NCBI GenBank assembly: GCA_014874475.1
Contig: JADBJJ010000025.1
Location: forward strand, 25,922-89,921
Source of the DNA: Chloroflexota bacterium
Lineage (GTDB): Bacteria > Chloroflexota > Anaerolineae > B4-G1 > DUEL01
Reading direction: 5' to 3'
Length of the DNA stretch: 64,000 nt
Below the pieces are notes generated by a model that was not told the DNA's origin, searched no databases, and worked only from the letters and a program-made list of their open reading frames with translations. The position numbers and the translations under genes are program-made. Of this stretch, positions 27,599-39,402 are shown one piece after another. Every line of letters begins with the position of its first letter. Position 1 is the stretch's first letter.

Positions 27599-27624
27599 GC
27601 CAGCGCGCGGGGTGTTTTCTGCGC

Positions 27625-29343
27625 TTACTCTGTCTCTAACCCCACCAAGCGAGCCCAGGGGCCGTGAATGCCATCGTCGGTGACGCCGTAGTAGATGCGC
27701 ACCCGACCGTCTTCCCGCTGGGCCAGGTCGTAGCGCACCTGGCCGCCCCGTTCCCGCTTGCGGATGAGAGCGATGTCTCCCTCCCAGCGGAGTTGGTCCG
27801 GGTCTACTGGGTGGTCTTCCGCCTGGGTGATGGCATAGTGCCAGAGCCGCCGCGCCGATTGGCGGGTGACGTTGGTGACCACGTTGCCGTTACGCAGGTC
27901 GCGCATAGTGTGGTAGCGAACGCCCTGGCGTTCCTCTGTAGCGATGATTTCCACGCCTGTGCGGGGCGGCTCTATCCCCACGCGGGGAAGTTCTGCCTGC
28001 TCGGGTTGGGGCCTTTCCCCCGGCTCCGCCGCTACCGCCAGTGCCCGCCGGACCAGGCTGACGATCTCATCCCGCACCGCCAGACCGGTCTCCGACTCGC
28101 TGCGGATGTAGATTTTGCTCTCATCAATGGCATACGGGGGATCGGCCCCGCGGGGCACCAGCAGCCGCACCACTTTCTTGCCCTGGGTCTCCTGGATGTC
28201 GGCGGTGATTTCCAGCGGTGGGGTGATGCGGCGGGCCACTTCGGCCTGGATGGCCTCTATGGCCTGGCGCGGGTTGCCCACACCCACCGGGGGCTGTTTC
28301 GGGTCGGTGCTGACGCCGATATAGAGGGTGCCCCCGTTGGTATTGGCAAACGCACAAATGTCCCAGAGAATGGCGTCCAGATACCCGCCGCGCTGGCTAT
28401 ATCGTTCGTGGAAGTCCTGGACAATGGTCGGGCCCTCCTCCCGTGCTGCCTGGATGTAATCAAAGGGCGCCTTTGCCGCCGGACGGAAGGGCCGGGTGAG
28501 AGTGAGATCGTTTCCCAGAAAGACCGCCCGCAGGGCCTGAAAACTGACCTGCGGGAGCAGGACCTCCGTGACCCGGTCGCCGATGCCCAGGTTGCGCGAG
28601 TCGTTGGGGTCCCGGGCCAGTCGGTGGGCATCAGAGCCCTGGATGCAGCGCATGCGGCGCGGGTACTCCGGCTTGGAGCCGTCAAAGAAGCGGGCCGTCG
28701 TCCGGGGCCCTTTCTTATCCAGGTCCGTCACCTCCAGCGCGTGCAGGTTCGGGTCCTGGGTGTAGGCGATGCGGGTCTGCCCGCCAAAGTCAAAGCCGCG
28801 CATGGCCACTCCGTTAGCCGAGTTGGCGTGAGCGGCGATGACGATGCCCCCGGCCTCGGCAATGGCCCGGTACGCGGTCAGGACGTCCACCGTGGCGCCG
28901 ACTTCCGCACTCCCCTGGTCCAGTTTCTCCAGTGGGATGTTCAGACGGCGCAGGAGGAACTCCAGTTCCCGCAGGTCTGTATCCGGGCTGAAGATGCCCA
29001 GGATGTGAAAGCCAAAAGTAGCAGTGAATTCAAAACCGGGCAGGACCAGAATTTGGGAAAGCAGGCGGCGATATTCGTTCAGTTGCTCTTTCTCTTCTTT
29101 TCGCAAGCGGCCCAGCCGCTCCAGCAACTCCAGGTGGTGGATTTCCTCCTGCATCCGCCGGTATCCCGCCACGGTGTTGTGGTCGGTGAAGGCGATGATG
29201 TCCAGTCCCTTACTCTCCGCCTGCCGGAGGATGTCCAGAAAAGAGACGTCCGGCTCATAGTAATCGGCGGAGGCGGGGGTGTGGAGATGGAGGTCCACCC
29301 GTCGCCACTGGGCCTGGCTTTTGGATTTTCGTTTGCGGGCCAT
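27625..29343 (-). CDS. PHP-domain phosphoesterase fused to an AlbA_2/Schlafen-like domain
   Basis: 572 residues. N-terminal PHP metal-site motifs: [15 protein letters not shown], Glu in LPGFEF, AAHAN and GSDAH, so a trinuclear phosphoesterase site appears intact. Residues ~285-430 match the AlbA_2 (divergent AAA_4/Schlafen) domain: [20 protein letters not shown] and [14 protein letters not shown]. The last ~110 residues are unassigned ([14 protein letters not shown]). The combination suggests a nucleic-acid-bound phosphatase or nuclease. Last gene of the hsp20-lon-receiver operon, 13 bp behind the receiver gene. Confidence 0.85.
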   Translation of the reverse strand: MARKRKSKSQAQWRRVDLHLHTPASADYYEPDVSFLDILRQAESKGLDIIAFTDHNTVAGYRRMQEEIHHLELLERLGRLRKEEKEQLNEYRRLLSQILVLPGFEFTATFGFHILGIFSPDTDLRELEFLLRRLNIPLEKLDQGSAEVGATVDVLTAYRAIAEAGGIVIAAHANSANGVAMRGFDFGGQTRIAYTQDPNLHALEVTDLDKKGPRTTARFFDGSKPEYPRRMRCIQGSDAHRLARDPNDSRNLGIGDRVTEVLLPQVSFQALRAVFLGNDLTLTRPFRPAAKAPFDYIQAAREEGPTIVQDFHERYSQRGGYLDAILWDICAFANTNGGTLYIGVSTDPKQPPVGVGNPRQAIEAIQAEVARRITPPLEITADIQETQGKKVVRLLVPRGADPPYAIDESKIYIRSESETGLAVRDEIVSLVRRALAVAAEPGERPQPEQAELPRVGIEPPRTGVEIIATEERQGVRYHTMRDLRNGNVVTNVTRQSARRLWHYAITQAEDHPVDPDQLRWEGDIALIRKRERGGQVRYDLAQREDGRVRIYYGVTDDGIHGPWARLVGLETE

Positions 29344-29356
29344 TGGGTCGTGAACG

Positions 29357-29712
29357 TCAACGATTTTCCAGCAAGGTGCCGACGGTCCTGATCATTTCGT
29401 CCGGGATGAAGGGTTTCATCAGGAAGCAGTTGGCCCCTGCCTCCAGGCATTGCTTCCGATAGTCCATCCCGGAGGTCATCACCACCGGGATGTTCGTCAG
29501 TTCCGGTTCCTGGCGCATCTGGCGAACCACATCCAGCGTTTCCTTTCCCTGAACGCGCACATCCATCAGGACAGCATCCGGTTGGACCTGCCGGATGATG
29601 GGTAGGATTTCCTGGTAGCGTTGAGCAATAACGACCTCAAAGCTTTCCAGTTCAAATATAGTACGCATCAGGCGGCTCATCAGGGGATCATCGTCCACGA
29701 TGACGATTTTCC

Positions 29713-29716
<4 letters not shown>
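29357..29716 (-). CDS. Stand-alone response-regulator receiver protein (CheY-like)
   Basis: 119 residues comprising only a receiver domain: VDDDP acid pair, phospho-acceptor Asp in LMDVRV, Thr/Ser in VMTSG and Lys in LMKPF. No output domain. Its ATG overlaps the lon stop by four bases (ATGA), so translation is coupled to lon, an uncommon pairing. A partner kinase is not encoded next to it. Confidence 0.93.
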
Positions 29717-32241
<2,525 letters not shown>

Positions 32242-32273
32242 GGTTATCTGTTATCCTGATTATTTATCCTGAG

Positions 32274-32705
32274 TTATCCAGAGTCCTCACGGTTTCCCGA
32301 TATCACTGCACGGACCCGACAGGTGGGGGGGCGAGGCACAGAGACCCGGAGAAAGCCATTCTCGTAGGTGGCCTCCACGCAGTTCGGGTCCACAATCCAG
32401 GGCAGATACACCTCCACATGGAATTCGCCGTAGCCAATTTCCATCTGGTAATACATCTGTTTCGGCTCCGGGTCCTGACGTACACCCTCAATGACCAGGC
32501 GACGTTCGTCCAGAGTGATGGAGAAATCCTCGGCACGCATTCCAGCAATCTCCAGACGGACCACGACGCCGTTCTCGTTTTCGTAGACGTCGGTGGGGGG
32601 CTGCCAAGGGCGCGCCGGGCGCAGGGTGGTCCACCCCACCGCTCTCCAGACCTCTGTGCGGGTTTGCAGCCAGTCCGGAGCACCGGTTCTGCTCTTCACG
32701 ACCAT
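32274..32705 (-). CDS. Small heat-shock protein (Hsp20/alpha-crystallin)
   Basis: 143 residues. Alpha-crystallin domain about 38-130: PPTDVYENENGVVVRLEIAG at its start, the ERRLVIEGVR strand, and the family end-motif YENGFLRVSVP. ATP-independent holdase that keeps client proteins soluble. First gene of the operon with lon; expression from the promoter at 32828-32855 would give a leader of about 115 nt, long enough for a structured thermometer, although I could not identify one. The ribosome-binding site GGAG is nine bases before the ATG. Confidence 0.93.
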   Translation of the reverse strand: MVVKSRTGAPDWLQTRTEVWRAVGWTTLRPARPWQPPTDVYENENGVVVRLEIAGMRAEDFSITLDERRLVIEGVRQDPEPKQMYYQMEIGYGEFHVEVYLPWIVDPNCVEATYENGFLRVSVPRPPTCRVRAVISGNREDSG

Positions 32706-32827
32706 TTCTGACTACTCCGACGGGATAAGCGGATTGCAGACTGCAAATAATTATCGTACCCGGTTTATATTGGTTTTGCGAAAGAAAAGGGTTAGATTTG
32801 TGATAGAAAGTGCGCTGGACGAGAATA

Positions 32828-32855
32828 ATTTTACCACATTGAGGGGAAATTTCAA
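32828..32855 (-). promoter_or_regulatory. Promoter of the hsp20-lon operon
   Basis: On the minus strand TTGAAA (32855-32850), a 16-bp spacer and TAAAAT (32833-32828). The -35 element overlaps the last codon region of the upstream glycosyltransferase gene. It looks like a housekeeping-sigma promoter; no CIRCE element is visible near it. Confidence 0.6.
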
Positions 32856-33616
32856 GATGTTTCCGGATTTGCTGCCCGTTTCCGCCATAATCGGTTCAGT
32901 TGGCGATATTTTACTGCCTCATAGTACGCCATCAGCAGGCTTAGCCGCAGGCCGTGCCAGCCATCCCGGAAGCCCTTCAGAGTGACGAACCGCCACCAGA
33001 AATGCCGCACGGCCTGAGAATACGGCGTGTAGAGACGGGGACGAACGCCTTCTCCGAACAGAACGGCCGCGTCGTAGAGGGTGTACCGTCTCTGGCGGGC
33101 GATGAAATCCGCCAGGTCATCGTAATTGTAATGGATAAGGGGGTTTTGCAGATAGCCTGTAGGGCCGTCCACCACAGCGATTTCGTGGACCGCGCGCTCC
33201 CAGCGGGCATATCCGCGCCGGACTAGGCGCATCTGATAATCGGGATACCAGCCGGCCCCCCGGGTCAGCCGTCCGAAGATGTAATTGTGACGGGGCACCC
33301 ACCAGCCCACTTCCGGCCTATCCCCGGTCACCACTGCCTGAACCTCTGCTGCCAGTTCCGACGGCACCCGTTCGTCGGCGTCCACGAAAAAAATCCAATC
33401 CGCCTCCACCCACTCCAGTGCGACGTTTCGCTGACGGGCGTAGTTCTCAAAAGGGTGTTGCAGAACCTCCGCGCCCATCTCCTGTGCCAGTTCCACTGTC
33501 CGGTCGGTGCTGAAAGAGTCCAGCACCACCCGACGGTCCGCCCAGGCCAGAGTGGTCAGACAATCCACAATGTTTTGCTCTTCATTATAAGTCAACACCA
33601 CACCAGCCAGTCCCAT
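32852..33616 (-). CDS. Family 2 glycosyltransferase (WaaE/KdtX-like)
   Basis: 254 residues from ATG 33616 (GGGAAGGGTGAG upstream); a GTG at 33649 would add 11 non-conserved residues. GT-A fold motifs: GVVLTYNEEQNI at the start, DSFSTDRT, the DxD-type metal site FFVDADER and the acceptor-side RWERAVHE. The family adds sugars to lipopolysaccharide core or other surface glycans. It follows the uracil-DNA glycosylase gene on the same strand. Confidence 0.88.
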   Translation of the reverse strand: MGLAGVVLTYNEEQNIVDCLTTLAWADRRVVLDSFSTDRTVELAQEMGAEVLQHPFENYARQRNVALEWVEADWIFFVDADERVPSELAAEVQAVVTGDRPEVGWWVPRHNYIFGRLTRGAGWYPDYQMRLVRRGYARWERAVHEIAVVDGPTGYLQNPLIHYNYDDLADFIARQRRYTLYDAAVLFGEGVRPRLYTPYSQAVRHFWWRFVTLKGFRDGWHGLRLSLLMAYYEAVKYRQLNRLWRKRAANPETS

Positions 33617-33652
33617 CTCACCCTTCCCTTTCCACGTTTCGCGCTTCACTTT

Positions 33653-34348
33653 TCACTTTTCACTCCGCAGATTCCCCCCCATCCCACCAGCAATCCCCAG
33701 AATCTCATCCAGCATCTGCGGGGTCAGGCGGCCCGTCTGAGTGTTCTGGCGGCTGGGGTGGTAGGAGATCAGCAATGTCGGCAGGGGCGACGGGAAGGGA
33801 ACCACCGCGCCATGGCGAAACGGGATGGGAGGTACGGCCACACCCTGTCTTTGGAGCAGGGTCCGGTACCCCTCCAGCGCAATTTGTCCCAGGGCCAGCA
33901 CCACCCGGACGTTCGGCAGCAGGGCCATCTCCTGGGCCAGGAAGGGGAGACAGTTCTCTATCTCCTGGCGGGAAGGGCGATTCTGGGGCGGCGCGCAGCG
34001 GACGACCGCCGTCTCAAAGACGCCGCGCAATTCCAGGCCGTCGTCCCGGTGCTCGGAGGTGGGCTGGCTGGCCAGGCCGGCCCGGTAGAGAGCGGCGGTC
34101 AGAGTGGCGCCGGAACCGTCGCCGGTGAACATGCGGCCGGTACGATTGGCGCCGTGAGCCGCCGGGGCCAGCCCGACGATCAGAAGCCAGGCATTCCGGT
34201 CGCCGAAGCCGGGCAGCGGGCGGCCCCAGTACACCCAGTCCCGGTATGCGCGCCTCCGGGTGCGGGCAACCTCCTCCCGGTAGGCCACCAGCCGGGGACA
34301 GGCCCGGCAGTTCACGATCTCCTGCTGAAGGATGTCCCAACTGTTCAT
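33653..34348 (-). CDS. Uracil-DNA glycosylase, family 5 (UdgB-like, 4Fe-4S)
   Basis: 231 residues. Removes uracil (and in this family also hypoxanthine) from DNA during base-excision repair; common in thermophiles. GLAPAAHGANRTGRMFTGD is diagnostic of family 5, lacking the Glu/Asp water-activator of families 1 and 4. Iron-sulfur Cys ligands begin with CRACP (Cys14 and Cys17), with VVRCAPP further on; SYHPSRQNTQTG is the C-terminal motif. It overlaps the upstream glycosyltransferase gene by four bases. Confidence 0.93.
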   Translation of the reverse strand: MNSWDILQQEIVNCRACPRLVAYREEVARTRRRAYRDWVYWGRPLPGFGDRNAWLLIVGLAPAAHGANRTGRMFTGDGSGATLTAALYRAGLASQPTSEHRDDGLELRGVFETAVVRCAPPQNRPSRQEIENCLPFLAQEMALLPNVRVVLALGQIALEGYRTLLQRQGVAVPPIPFRHGAVVPFPSPLPTLLISYHPSRQNTQTGRLTPQMLDEILGIAGGMGGNLRSEK

Positions 34349-35274
34349 TGACTCTCTGCTCTATGCGACCACGCCCGCAGAACCTGCCGGATGGCCTCCT
34401 GCCATTCAGGGGCGGCGCCCCGCATCCGCCGCCGCATCCCGGCGTGGACCAGCATCCGGGCCAGGCGGCGGGTTGCGGGTCCGTGATGGCGGGTATAGAG
34501 CCGCGCCCGGCTGGTCCACAGATGGACGAAAGATGAGACGGGGACCTGGCCTGTGGAGCCGCCAGCGTGATGGACAACTTGCGCCGCGGGGACGCAGAGA
34601 GCCCGCCAGCCGGCCCGCCGCATCCGCCAGCACCAGTCTATCTCTTCGCAGTAGATGCGGTATTCTTCATCCAGCAGCCCCACCTGCTCCACCGCTTCTG
34701 TGCGAACCATCATCGTCGCTCCCAGCGGATGGTCCACGAAGAAGGGAATTTTCCCATCGTAGAGGCGGCGCGGGTAGCGGCCGTTCAGACGGGTCTCATA
34801 GAGACGCGCGGGCATCGGGAAGAGGTCAAAGGCCAACTGGACCAGTCCCGGAAAGCGGAAGGCGGAATGCTGAAGGGAGCCATTGGGGTAGAGGAGTTTT
34901 GCTCCAGCGACCCCAACCTGGGAATGGGCCTCCATTGCGGCGATGAGGGCCGTCGTTGCGCCGGGGAGAACTTCGGTATCGGGGTTCAGCAGCCAGAAGT
35001 AGCGCGGCGGGGCGGCGGCGAGGGCCGCGCGCATAGCCTCGTTGTTGGCCGCGGCGAATCCGGCATTATCCTGGCGGGCGAGCAGGTGTACGGTCGGGAA
35101 CTCCCGCACGACCATATCCGGCGTGCCGTCGGAGGAGCCGTTGTCCACGACCCAGACTTCGGCCTTCAGGTCCGCGCGGGTCAGGTCGCTCAGGAGGGCA
35201 CGCAGGCAGGCCGCCAGCAGATCGCGCACGTTCCAACTGACGATGATGACGGTGAGCAGGGGATGGGCTGGCAT
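34345..35274 (-). CDS. Family 2 glycosyltransferase (rhamnosyltransferase-like)
   Basis: 309 residues, GT-A fold: TVIIVSWNVRDLL, VVDNGSSDGT, DNAGFAAANNEA, LLNPDTEV (metal-binding Asp motif), VDHPLGATMMVR and YCEEIDWCWRMRRAGW. Typical of rhamnosyl- or mycofactocin-type transferases that act on the inner membrane face for cell-surface polymers. First gene in a three-gene run, GT-udgB-GT, with ATGA overlap to udgB. Confidence 0.88.
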   Translation of the reverse strand: MPAHPLLTVIIVSWNVRDLLAACLRALLSDLTRADLKAEVWVVDNGSSDGTPDMVVREFPTVHLLARQDNAGFAAANNEAMRAALAAAPPRYFWLLNPDTEVLPGATTALIAAMEAHSQVGVAGAKLLYPNGSLQHSAFRFPGLVQLAFDLFPMPARLYETRLNGRYPRRLYDGKIPFFVDHPLGATMMVRTEAVEQVGLLDEEYRIYCEEIDWCWRMRRAGWRALCVPAAQVVHHAGGSTGQVPVSSFVHLWTSRARLYTRHHGPATRRLARMLVHAGMRRRMRGAAPEWQEAIRQVLRAWSHRAESQ

Positions 35275-35324
35275 AGGACTCCCGATACGCCCGGCGCAGG
35301 CCGGGCACGAAAATTCAACTTGTA

Positions 35325-35353
35325 AGGATACACGACTTTTTTATTTTGCACAA
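35325..35353 (-). promoter_or_regulatory. Possible promoter of the glycosyltransferase-udgB run
   Basis: On the minus strand TTGTGC (35353-35348), 17-bp A/T-rich spacer, TATCCT (35330-35325), about 50 nt before the ATG at 35274. Confidence 0.4.
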
Positions 35354-35402
35354 ATGGGCAGTGGGCCGAGGAACCCTCTTTTCCCATCCGATGATGGCGG
35401 TG

Positions 35403-35430
35403 TTGACTCTTGAGCGAGAGGATATATACT
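35403..35430 (+). promoter_or_regulatory. Promoter of the exported protein gene next to the SARP regulator
   Basis: TTGACT (35403-35408), 16-bp spacer, TATACT (35425-35430); leader of about 60 nt with GAAGGAG before ATG 35497. May also drive the regulator gene, whose start is 46 bp beyond the exported protein stop. Confidence 0.6.
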
Positions 35431-35496
35431 ATAACCGGGTGTGACGATGCTTCCCCTGGTTTTACACCAAGTTACCAGGAACACCGAAGGAGTTTT

Positions 35497-35973
35497 ATGA
35501 AAGCCCACTTTCTCAGACATATGCTCCCGCTGGTCATTGGCCTGGCTATTGGCCTCCTGGTCGCCAGCCAGGTCAACGCCTTCCTGGGAATCACGTGCCT
35601 CCAGAAAGACCTCCCTACCGAGTCTCGCCCTATCGGGCCGCCTGTCGTTGGAACGCCGGAGCCCCTGATGCCGGTGGAGGCCGTCATCCTTCCAGCCAGC
35701 GCGCGGCAGGACGACCTGTACGTTCGGGCAGCCGAAGCGCTGGCCGATGCGCTGGAGGAGCGGAGCGGGGTGCGTCCGCGGGTTCTGGAGGCTCCCGCCG
35801 CGGCTCCGCCGGGGCCTACCATTATGGTCGGCACCCGAAGTGGTCTCCGTTACGAAGGTGACCTCGCCATCGTCACCCCTGACGGATTTAGTCTGATCGC
35901 GATGGCTTCGCGCAACGATGGAAACGGCCCACCGGACGCTGGAGGTGTACCGTTGCTGACTGGTGGTCCGTAG
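35497..35973 (+). CDS. Short exported or membrane-anchored protein, unknown
   Basis: 158 residues from ATG 35497, chosen for GAAGGAG at the right spacing; an in-frame ATG at 35410 lies upstream of the predicted transcription start. An N-terminal hydrophobic segment (about 9-28, LPLVIGLAIGLLVASQV) is a signal anchor. Residues ~65-140 (DLYVRAAEALADALEERSG, IMVGTRSGL, VTPDGFSLIAM) resemble the non-catalytic N-terminal domain of GH20/GH67-type glycoside hydrolases. The protein then ends with a low-complexity tail, so it may be a truncated enzyme; no catalytic part follows. Confidence 0.55.
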   Translation: MKAHFLRHMLPLVIGLAIGLLVASQVNAFLGITCLQKDLPTESRPIGPPVVGTPEPLMPVEAVILPASARQDDLYVRAAEALADALEERSGVRPRVLEAPAAAPPGPTIMVGTRSGLRYEGDLAIVTPDGFSLIAMASRNDGNGPPDAGGVPLLTGGP

Positions 35974-36019
35974 GCAGCGCGAACCTGATGCTCTGAGGGC
36001 GATGCAGAAGTAAGTATCT

Positions 36020-39000
36020 ATGTACCGAGGGATGCCTCTCGTCCGGGCCAAACTGGTCCCACCCCGGCTGCACTCCCGGGTGCTGTCTCGGGAACGGCTG
36101 ACGCGCCGATTGCTGGAAGGGCTGGAGTACCGGCTGACCGTTGTACAGGCTGGCGCGGGATACGGCAAGACCACTGCCCTGGCCACTCTGGCCGAAAGCG
36201 GGTACCCGCTTGTCTGGTATCATCTGGACCCGGAGGACGCGGACGTTTCGGTTTTTCTCCGGCATTTGGTCTATGGCTTGCAAATCCGCTTTCCGGACCT
36301 TTCCGAAGATTTACTGGCCCTTTTAGATATCCGAGAAGAGAGCGAGCGAACCTTTTGGGGCAGTCTTGTGGATATACTGGCCAACGAACTGATGCCCCAC
36401 GTGCGCAGCCCCACTCTCCTGATTCTGGATGATGTCCATCATTTGAACAGTGCCCCGGAAACCCTCAACGCGCTGGACCGGTGGATAGACCGATGTCCGC
36501 CGGACCTGCATATGGTGATCTCCACCCGCTATCCCCTACAGGTGCCCTCGCTGGCCCGTCGGCGGGCGTATGGAGAGGTGCTGGAGATAGGTGAGGAGGA
36601 GTTAGCCTTTACCTCTCAAGAGATCGCTCAGTTATTTGAAAAATATGGAGTGCCTCTGGAGCCGCGGGAGGTTGCCCTCCTGGCCGATTGCACCGAGGGC
36701 TGGGCCATTGCCCTCCAGTTACTCTGGCACGAGTGGAAAGAAGGGAAAATATCAGTAGCCCAGGCATTAGAGAAAAGCATCCGTCCGGGGAAACCTCTGT
36801 TTGATTATCTGGCCCAGGAATTCCTGGCCCGTCAGCCGAAGGAAGTACGGGAGTTCCTGCTTTTCACCGCCGTCTTGCGTGACCTGACTCCCTCCATATG
36901 CGATGCTCTCCGTGAGGCGACCGATAGCGCTCGCATATTGCGCGATCTCTCAGAAGCAGGTCTTTTCCTGGTGGAGATGGGAGAGGGACATATGCGGTAT
37001 CATCACCTCTTCCGCCGTTTCCTCTACCATCAACACTCGCCGGAAGTGCTTCAGGCCCTGCACCGGAAGGCCGCACTATGTTATCAACAGGTGGGGCAAC
37101 TGGAGGAAAGCGTAGAGCATTTCCTGGCGGCGAGGGCATTTGAGGAGGCGGCGCACCTTCTTGGCCAGATCGGACGCGCACTGGTCTATTCGGGACGGCT
37201 GGATACGCTGATGGGATGGCTGAGCGCTTTGCCTCCGGCCATGCTGGAACAGTATCCGGTTCTTCTCACTTATCTGGGAGACATCGCCCGCCTGCGCAGC
37301 CGTTTTGATGAAGCATTGCAGTGGTATCAGCAAGCCGAACGGTGGTGCCGTAGCCGGGGAGACATCCGAGGGACCGGCCAGGCCCTGCGGGGAATGGCGC
37401 GTATCTACCTGGATACGGTGAACCCTCGCCAGGCAGAGGTGTTTCTCCAGGAAGCTCTTCGCCTGAGCGATGGCCTGGAGGATCGGGAAAGTCGGGCCCG
37501 CCTGCTGGAGTTGTTGGCGGAGAATCAACTCAACCTGGGCCGCCCCGAGGAGGCGGAGCGGCTGCGGGCTCAGGCAGTGCTGCTGCGGGCAGAAGGCCCG
37601 GGAGAAGCCGAACTCTCCGTGCGCATCCTTTTGCGTACCGGTCGGCTGGATGAGGCTCGGTATATCCTTGAAGAACGGGCCCGGGTTGAAGAGCGGGAGC
37701 CCGTTCTGCGGCCTCGCGCCCATCGGGAGACTTTCCTGTTGCTTTCCCTGATCCTGGCCTTCCAGGGGGAGGGAGAGAAAGCGGCGGAATACGCTGTCAA
37801 GGGCACCGAGCGTGGGCAGGCTTTGGGCTCCCCCTTCGTGACCGCAGTGGGGTATATGCGCCGGGGGCATGCCTGGCTCTTGAAAGATGACCCTCGCAGT
37901 TACACCGAAGCCTGCGCCTGCTATCAGAAGGCTCTTGGTCTGGGGGATGCTCTGAACGTCCCGCGCCTCCAGGTGGAAGCCTACTGGGGGCTCTGTCGGG
38001 CCCATGGATTCCACGGTGCCCTGGATATAGCCCAGCAGGCCGCCGAAGCAGGCATAGCCATCGCCCAGCAGGCCGGTGATGAATGGATTCAAGCGCTCAT
38101 TCGGGTCTCTATGGGCGCCAGCCTGGCCCTCGCCGAAGAATACGACCGCGCGACGGAATGGATTTTGCAGGCACTGCGCTCTTTCCAGGAATGCGGCGAT
38201 ACCTATGGTCAGGCGGTGACCCACCTCTGGTTGAGCCTGATCGCCTTCTGGACCGCCCGGAATAGTTACCTGAAGTGGGAACTCTCGGAACTCTTTCGGC
38301 TGGTCAGCCTTCACGGCTATGAGTATCTGTTGACTCGTCAGACATTTCTGGGGCCACCGGACCCCCGGGCCGCCGTGCCGCTCCTTCTGGAGGCCCGCTC
38401 TATGGGAATCCACCGTTCATATGTGGAGAGAATTCTGGCGAATCTGGGGTTGACCGAACTGGAGTTTCACCCTGGCTACCAGTTACGGATTCATACGCTG
38501 GGGAACTTCCGCGTTTGGCGGGGAAGGCAGGAGATCACTCCGGCGGAGTGGCGGCGGGAAAAGGCCCGGCGCCTTTTCCAGATTCTCATCACCTACCGAC
38601 GACGTCTTCTGGACCGGGATCAGATCGCCGAAATTCTGTGGCCCGAAGCGGACCCTGAGAGTGCCCAGCGGAACTTCAAGGTGACGATGAGTACCCTTTG
38701 CCGGTTACTGGAACCCAGGCGAAAGGCGGGTACCTCCTCTGCATACATCCTTCGGGATGGCACGCTCTATGGCCTTCGCCCCGGCGCGGATATCTGGCTG
38801 GATGTGGTGGAATTTGAGAAGGTGGTAGCAGAGGGGGACCGTCTTCTGGAACAAGACCCTACCGCGGCTTTACACTGGTACCAGCAGGCTATGGCCCTCT
38901 ACCAAGGGGATTACCTCCCCGATGCTCTTTACGAAGACTGGTCCCTCACAGAACGGGAACGTCTACTCAGCATATATTTGCGGACAGCGACCCGTGTGGC

Positions 39001-39247
39001 CCAGTTGCTGATGGAGCAGGAGCGCTGGGAGGAAGTGATAGAAACCTGTCAGGCGATTCTGGCCTGCGATGAGTGCTGGGAGCAGGCCTACCAGTTCCTT
39101 CTGGTTGCCTATGCCCGGCAGGGAAACCGTCATCAGGCCCTGCGGGTCTACCGGCAGTACCTTCAAAAAATCCCGGAAGCGTTGGGTGTTCCGCCTTCTC
39201 AGGTTATTCAGGACCTCTATCACCAACTTCTGGATACCTCTTTGTGA
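36020..39247 (+). CDS. MalT-like STAND ATPase fused to a SARP (BTAD) transcription activator
   Basis: 1075 residues. N-terminal MalT-type ATPase: PLVRAKLVPPR lead, Walker A GAGYGKTT at 44-51, Walker B LLILDDVHHL near 135, and a winged-helix region. Residues ~330-800 are TPR-like helical repeats for sensing or oligomerisation. Instead of a LuxR-type helix-turn-helix, the C-terminus (about 822-1070) is an OmpR-like wHTH plus BTAD: LGNFRVWRGRQEITP, ARRLFQILITYR, EILWPEADPESAQRNFK, and VYRQYLQKIPEALGVPPS. It probably activates the acyl-CoA cluster just downstream, whose promoter carries SARP-type repeats. The ribosome-binding site is weak. Confidence 0.9.
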   Translation: MYRGMPLVRAKLVPPRLHSRVLSRERLTRRLLEGLEYRLTVVQAGAGYGKTTALATLAESGYPLVWYHLDPEDADVSVFLRHLVYGLQIRFPDLSEDLLALLDIREESERTFWGSLVDILANELMPHVRSPTLLILDDVHHLNSAPETLNALDRWIDRCPPDLHMVISTRYPLQVPSLARRRAYGEVLEIGEEELAFTSQEIAQLFEKYGVPLEPREVALLADCTEGWAIALQLLWHEWKEGKISVAQALEKSIRPGKPLFDYLAQEFLARQPKEVREFLLFTAVLRDLTPSICDALREATDSARILRDLSEAGLFLVEMGEGHMRYHHLFRRFLYHQHSPEVLQALHRKAALCYQQVGQLEESVEHFLAARAFEEAAHLLGQIGRALVYSGRLDTLMGWLSALPPAMLEQYPVLLTYLGDIARLRSRFDEALQWYQQAERWCRSRGDIRGTGQALRGMARIYLDTVNPRQAEVFLQEALRLSDGLEDRESRARLLELLAENQLNLGRPEEAERLRAQAVLLRAEGPGEAELSVRILLRTGRLDEARYILEERARVEEREPVLRPRAHRETFLLLSLILAFQGEGEKAAEYAVKGTERGQALGSPFVTAVGYMRRGHAWLLKDDPRSYTEACACYQKALGLGDALNVPRLQVEAYWGLCRAHGFHGALDIAQQAAEAGIAIAQQAGDEWIQALIRVSMGASLALAEEYDRATEWILQALRSFQECGDTYGQAVTHLWLSLIAFWTARNSYLKWELSELFRLVSLHGYEYLLTRQTFLGPPDPRAAVPLLLEARSMGIHRSYVERILANLGLTELEFHPGYQLRIHTLGNFRVWRGRQEITPAEWRREKARRLFQILITYRRRLLDRDQIAEILWPEADPESAQRNFKVTMSTLCRLLEPRRKAGTSSAYILRDGTLYGLRPGADIWLDVVEFEKVVAEGDRLLEQDPTAALHWYQQAMALYQGDYLPDALYEDWSLTERERLLSIYLRTATRVAQLLMEQERWEEVIETCQAILACDECWEQAYQFLLVAYARQGNRHQALRVYRQYLQKIPEALGVPPSQVIQDLYHQLLDTSL

Positions 39248-39299
39248 CGATAGCATCCCCACACGAACACACTCCTGAACTCTCCAGATTTTTATCCCC

Positions 39300-39343
39300 C
39301 GTAATCCCCCTGTAACTGCTCTGTAACCCCAACCCGTTATAAT
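39300..39343 (+). promoter_or_regulatory. Putative SARP operator and promoter of the acyl-CoA cluster
   Basis: Three direct heptamers CGTAATC (39300-39306), TGTAACT (39311-39317) and TGTAACC (39322-39328), each starting 11 bp after the last, are followed after 9 bp by a perfect TATAAT (39338-39343). There is no normal -35 box at the correct distance. Known SARP activators bind heptamer direct repeats at 11-bp pitch, with the last repeat about 8 bp from the -10 box. Confidence 0.65.
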
Positions 39344-39402
39344 CAAAACACATCTTGGGAGGGTAGGCCGTCCAGTCACTACCTACATCCAGAGGATGCC
39401 CG

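Noticed and set aside
32706..32827. CIRCE heat-shock operator or clear RNA thermometer in the hsp20 leader
   Set aside because: No TTAGCACTC-type inverted repeat is present, and the short TTGCAG/CTGCAA pairing does not involve the Shine-Dalgarno sequence.
35888..36283. Minus-strand ORFs over the start of the SARP regulator
   Set aside because: They are shadows of a strongly supported 1075-residue protein on the other strand.
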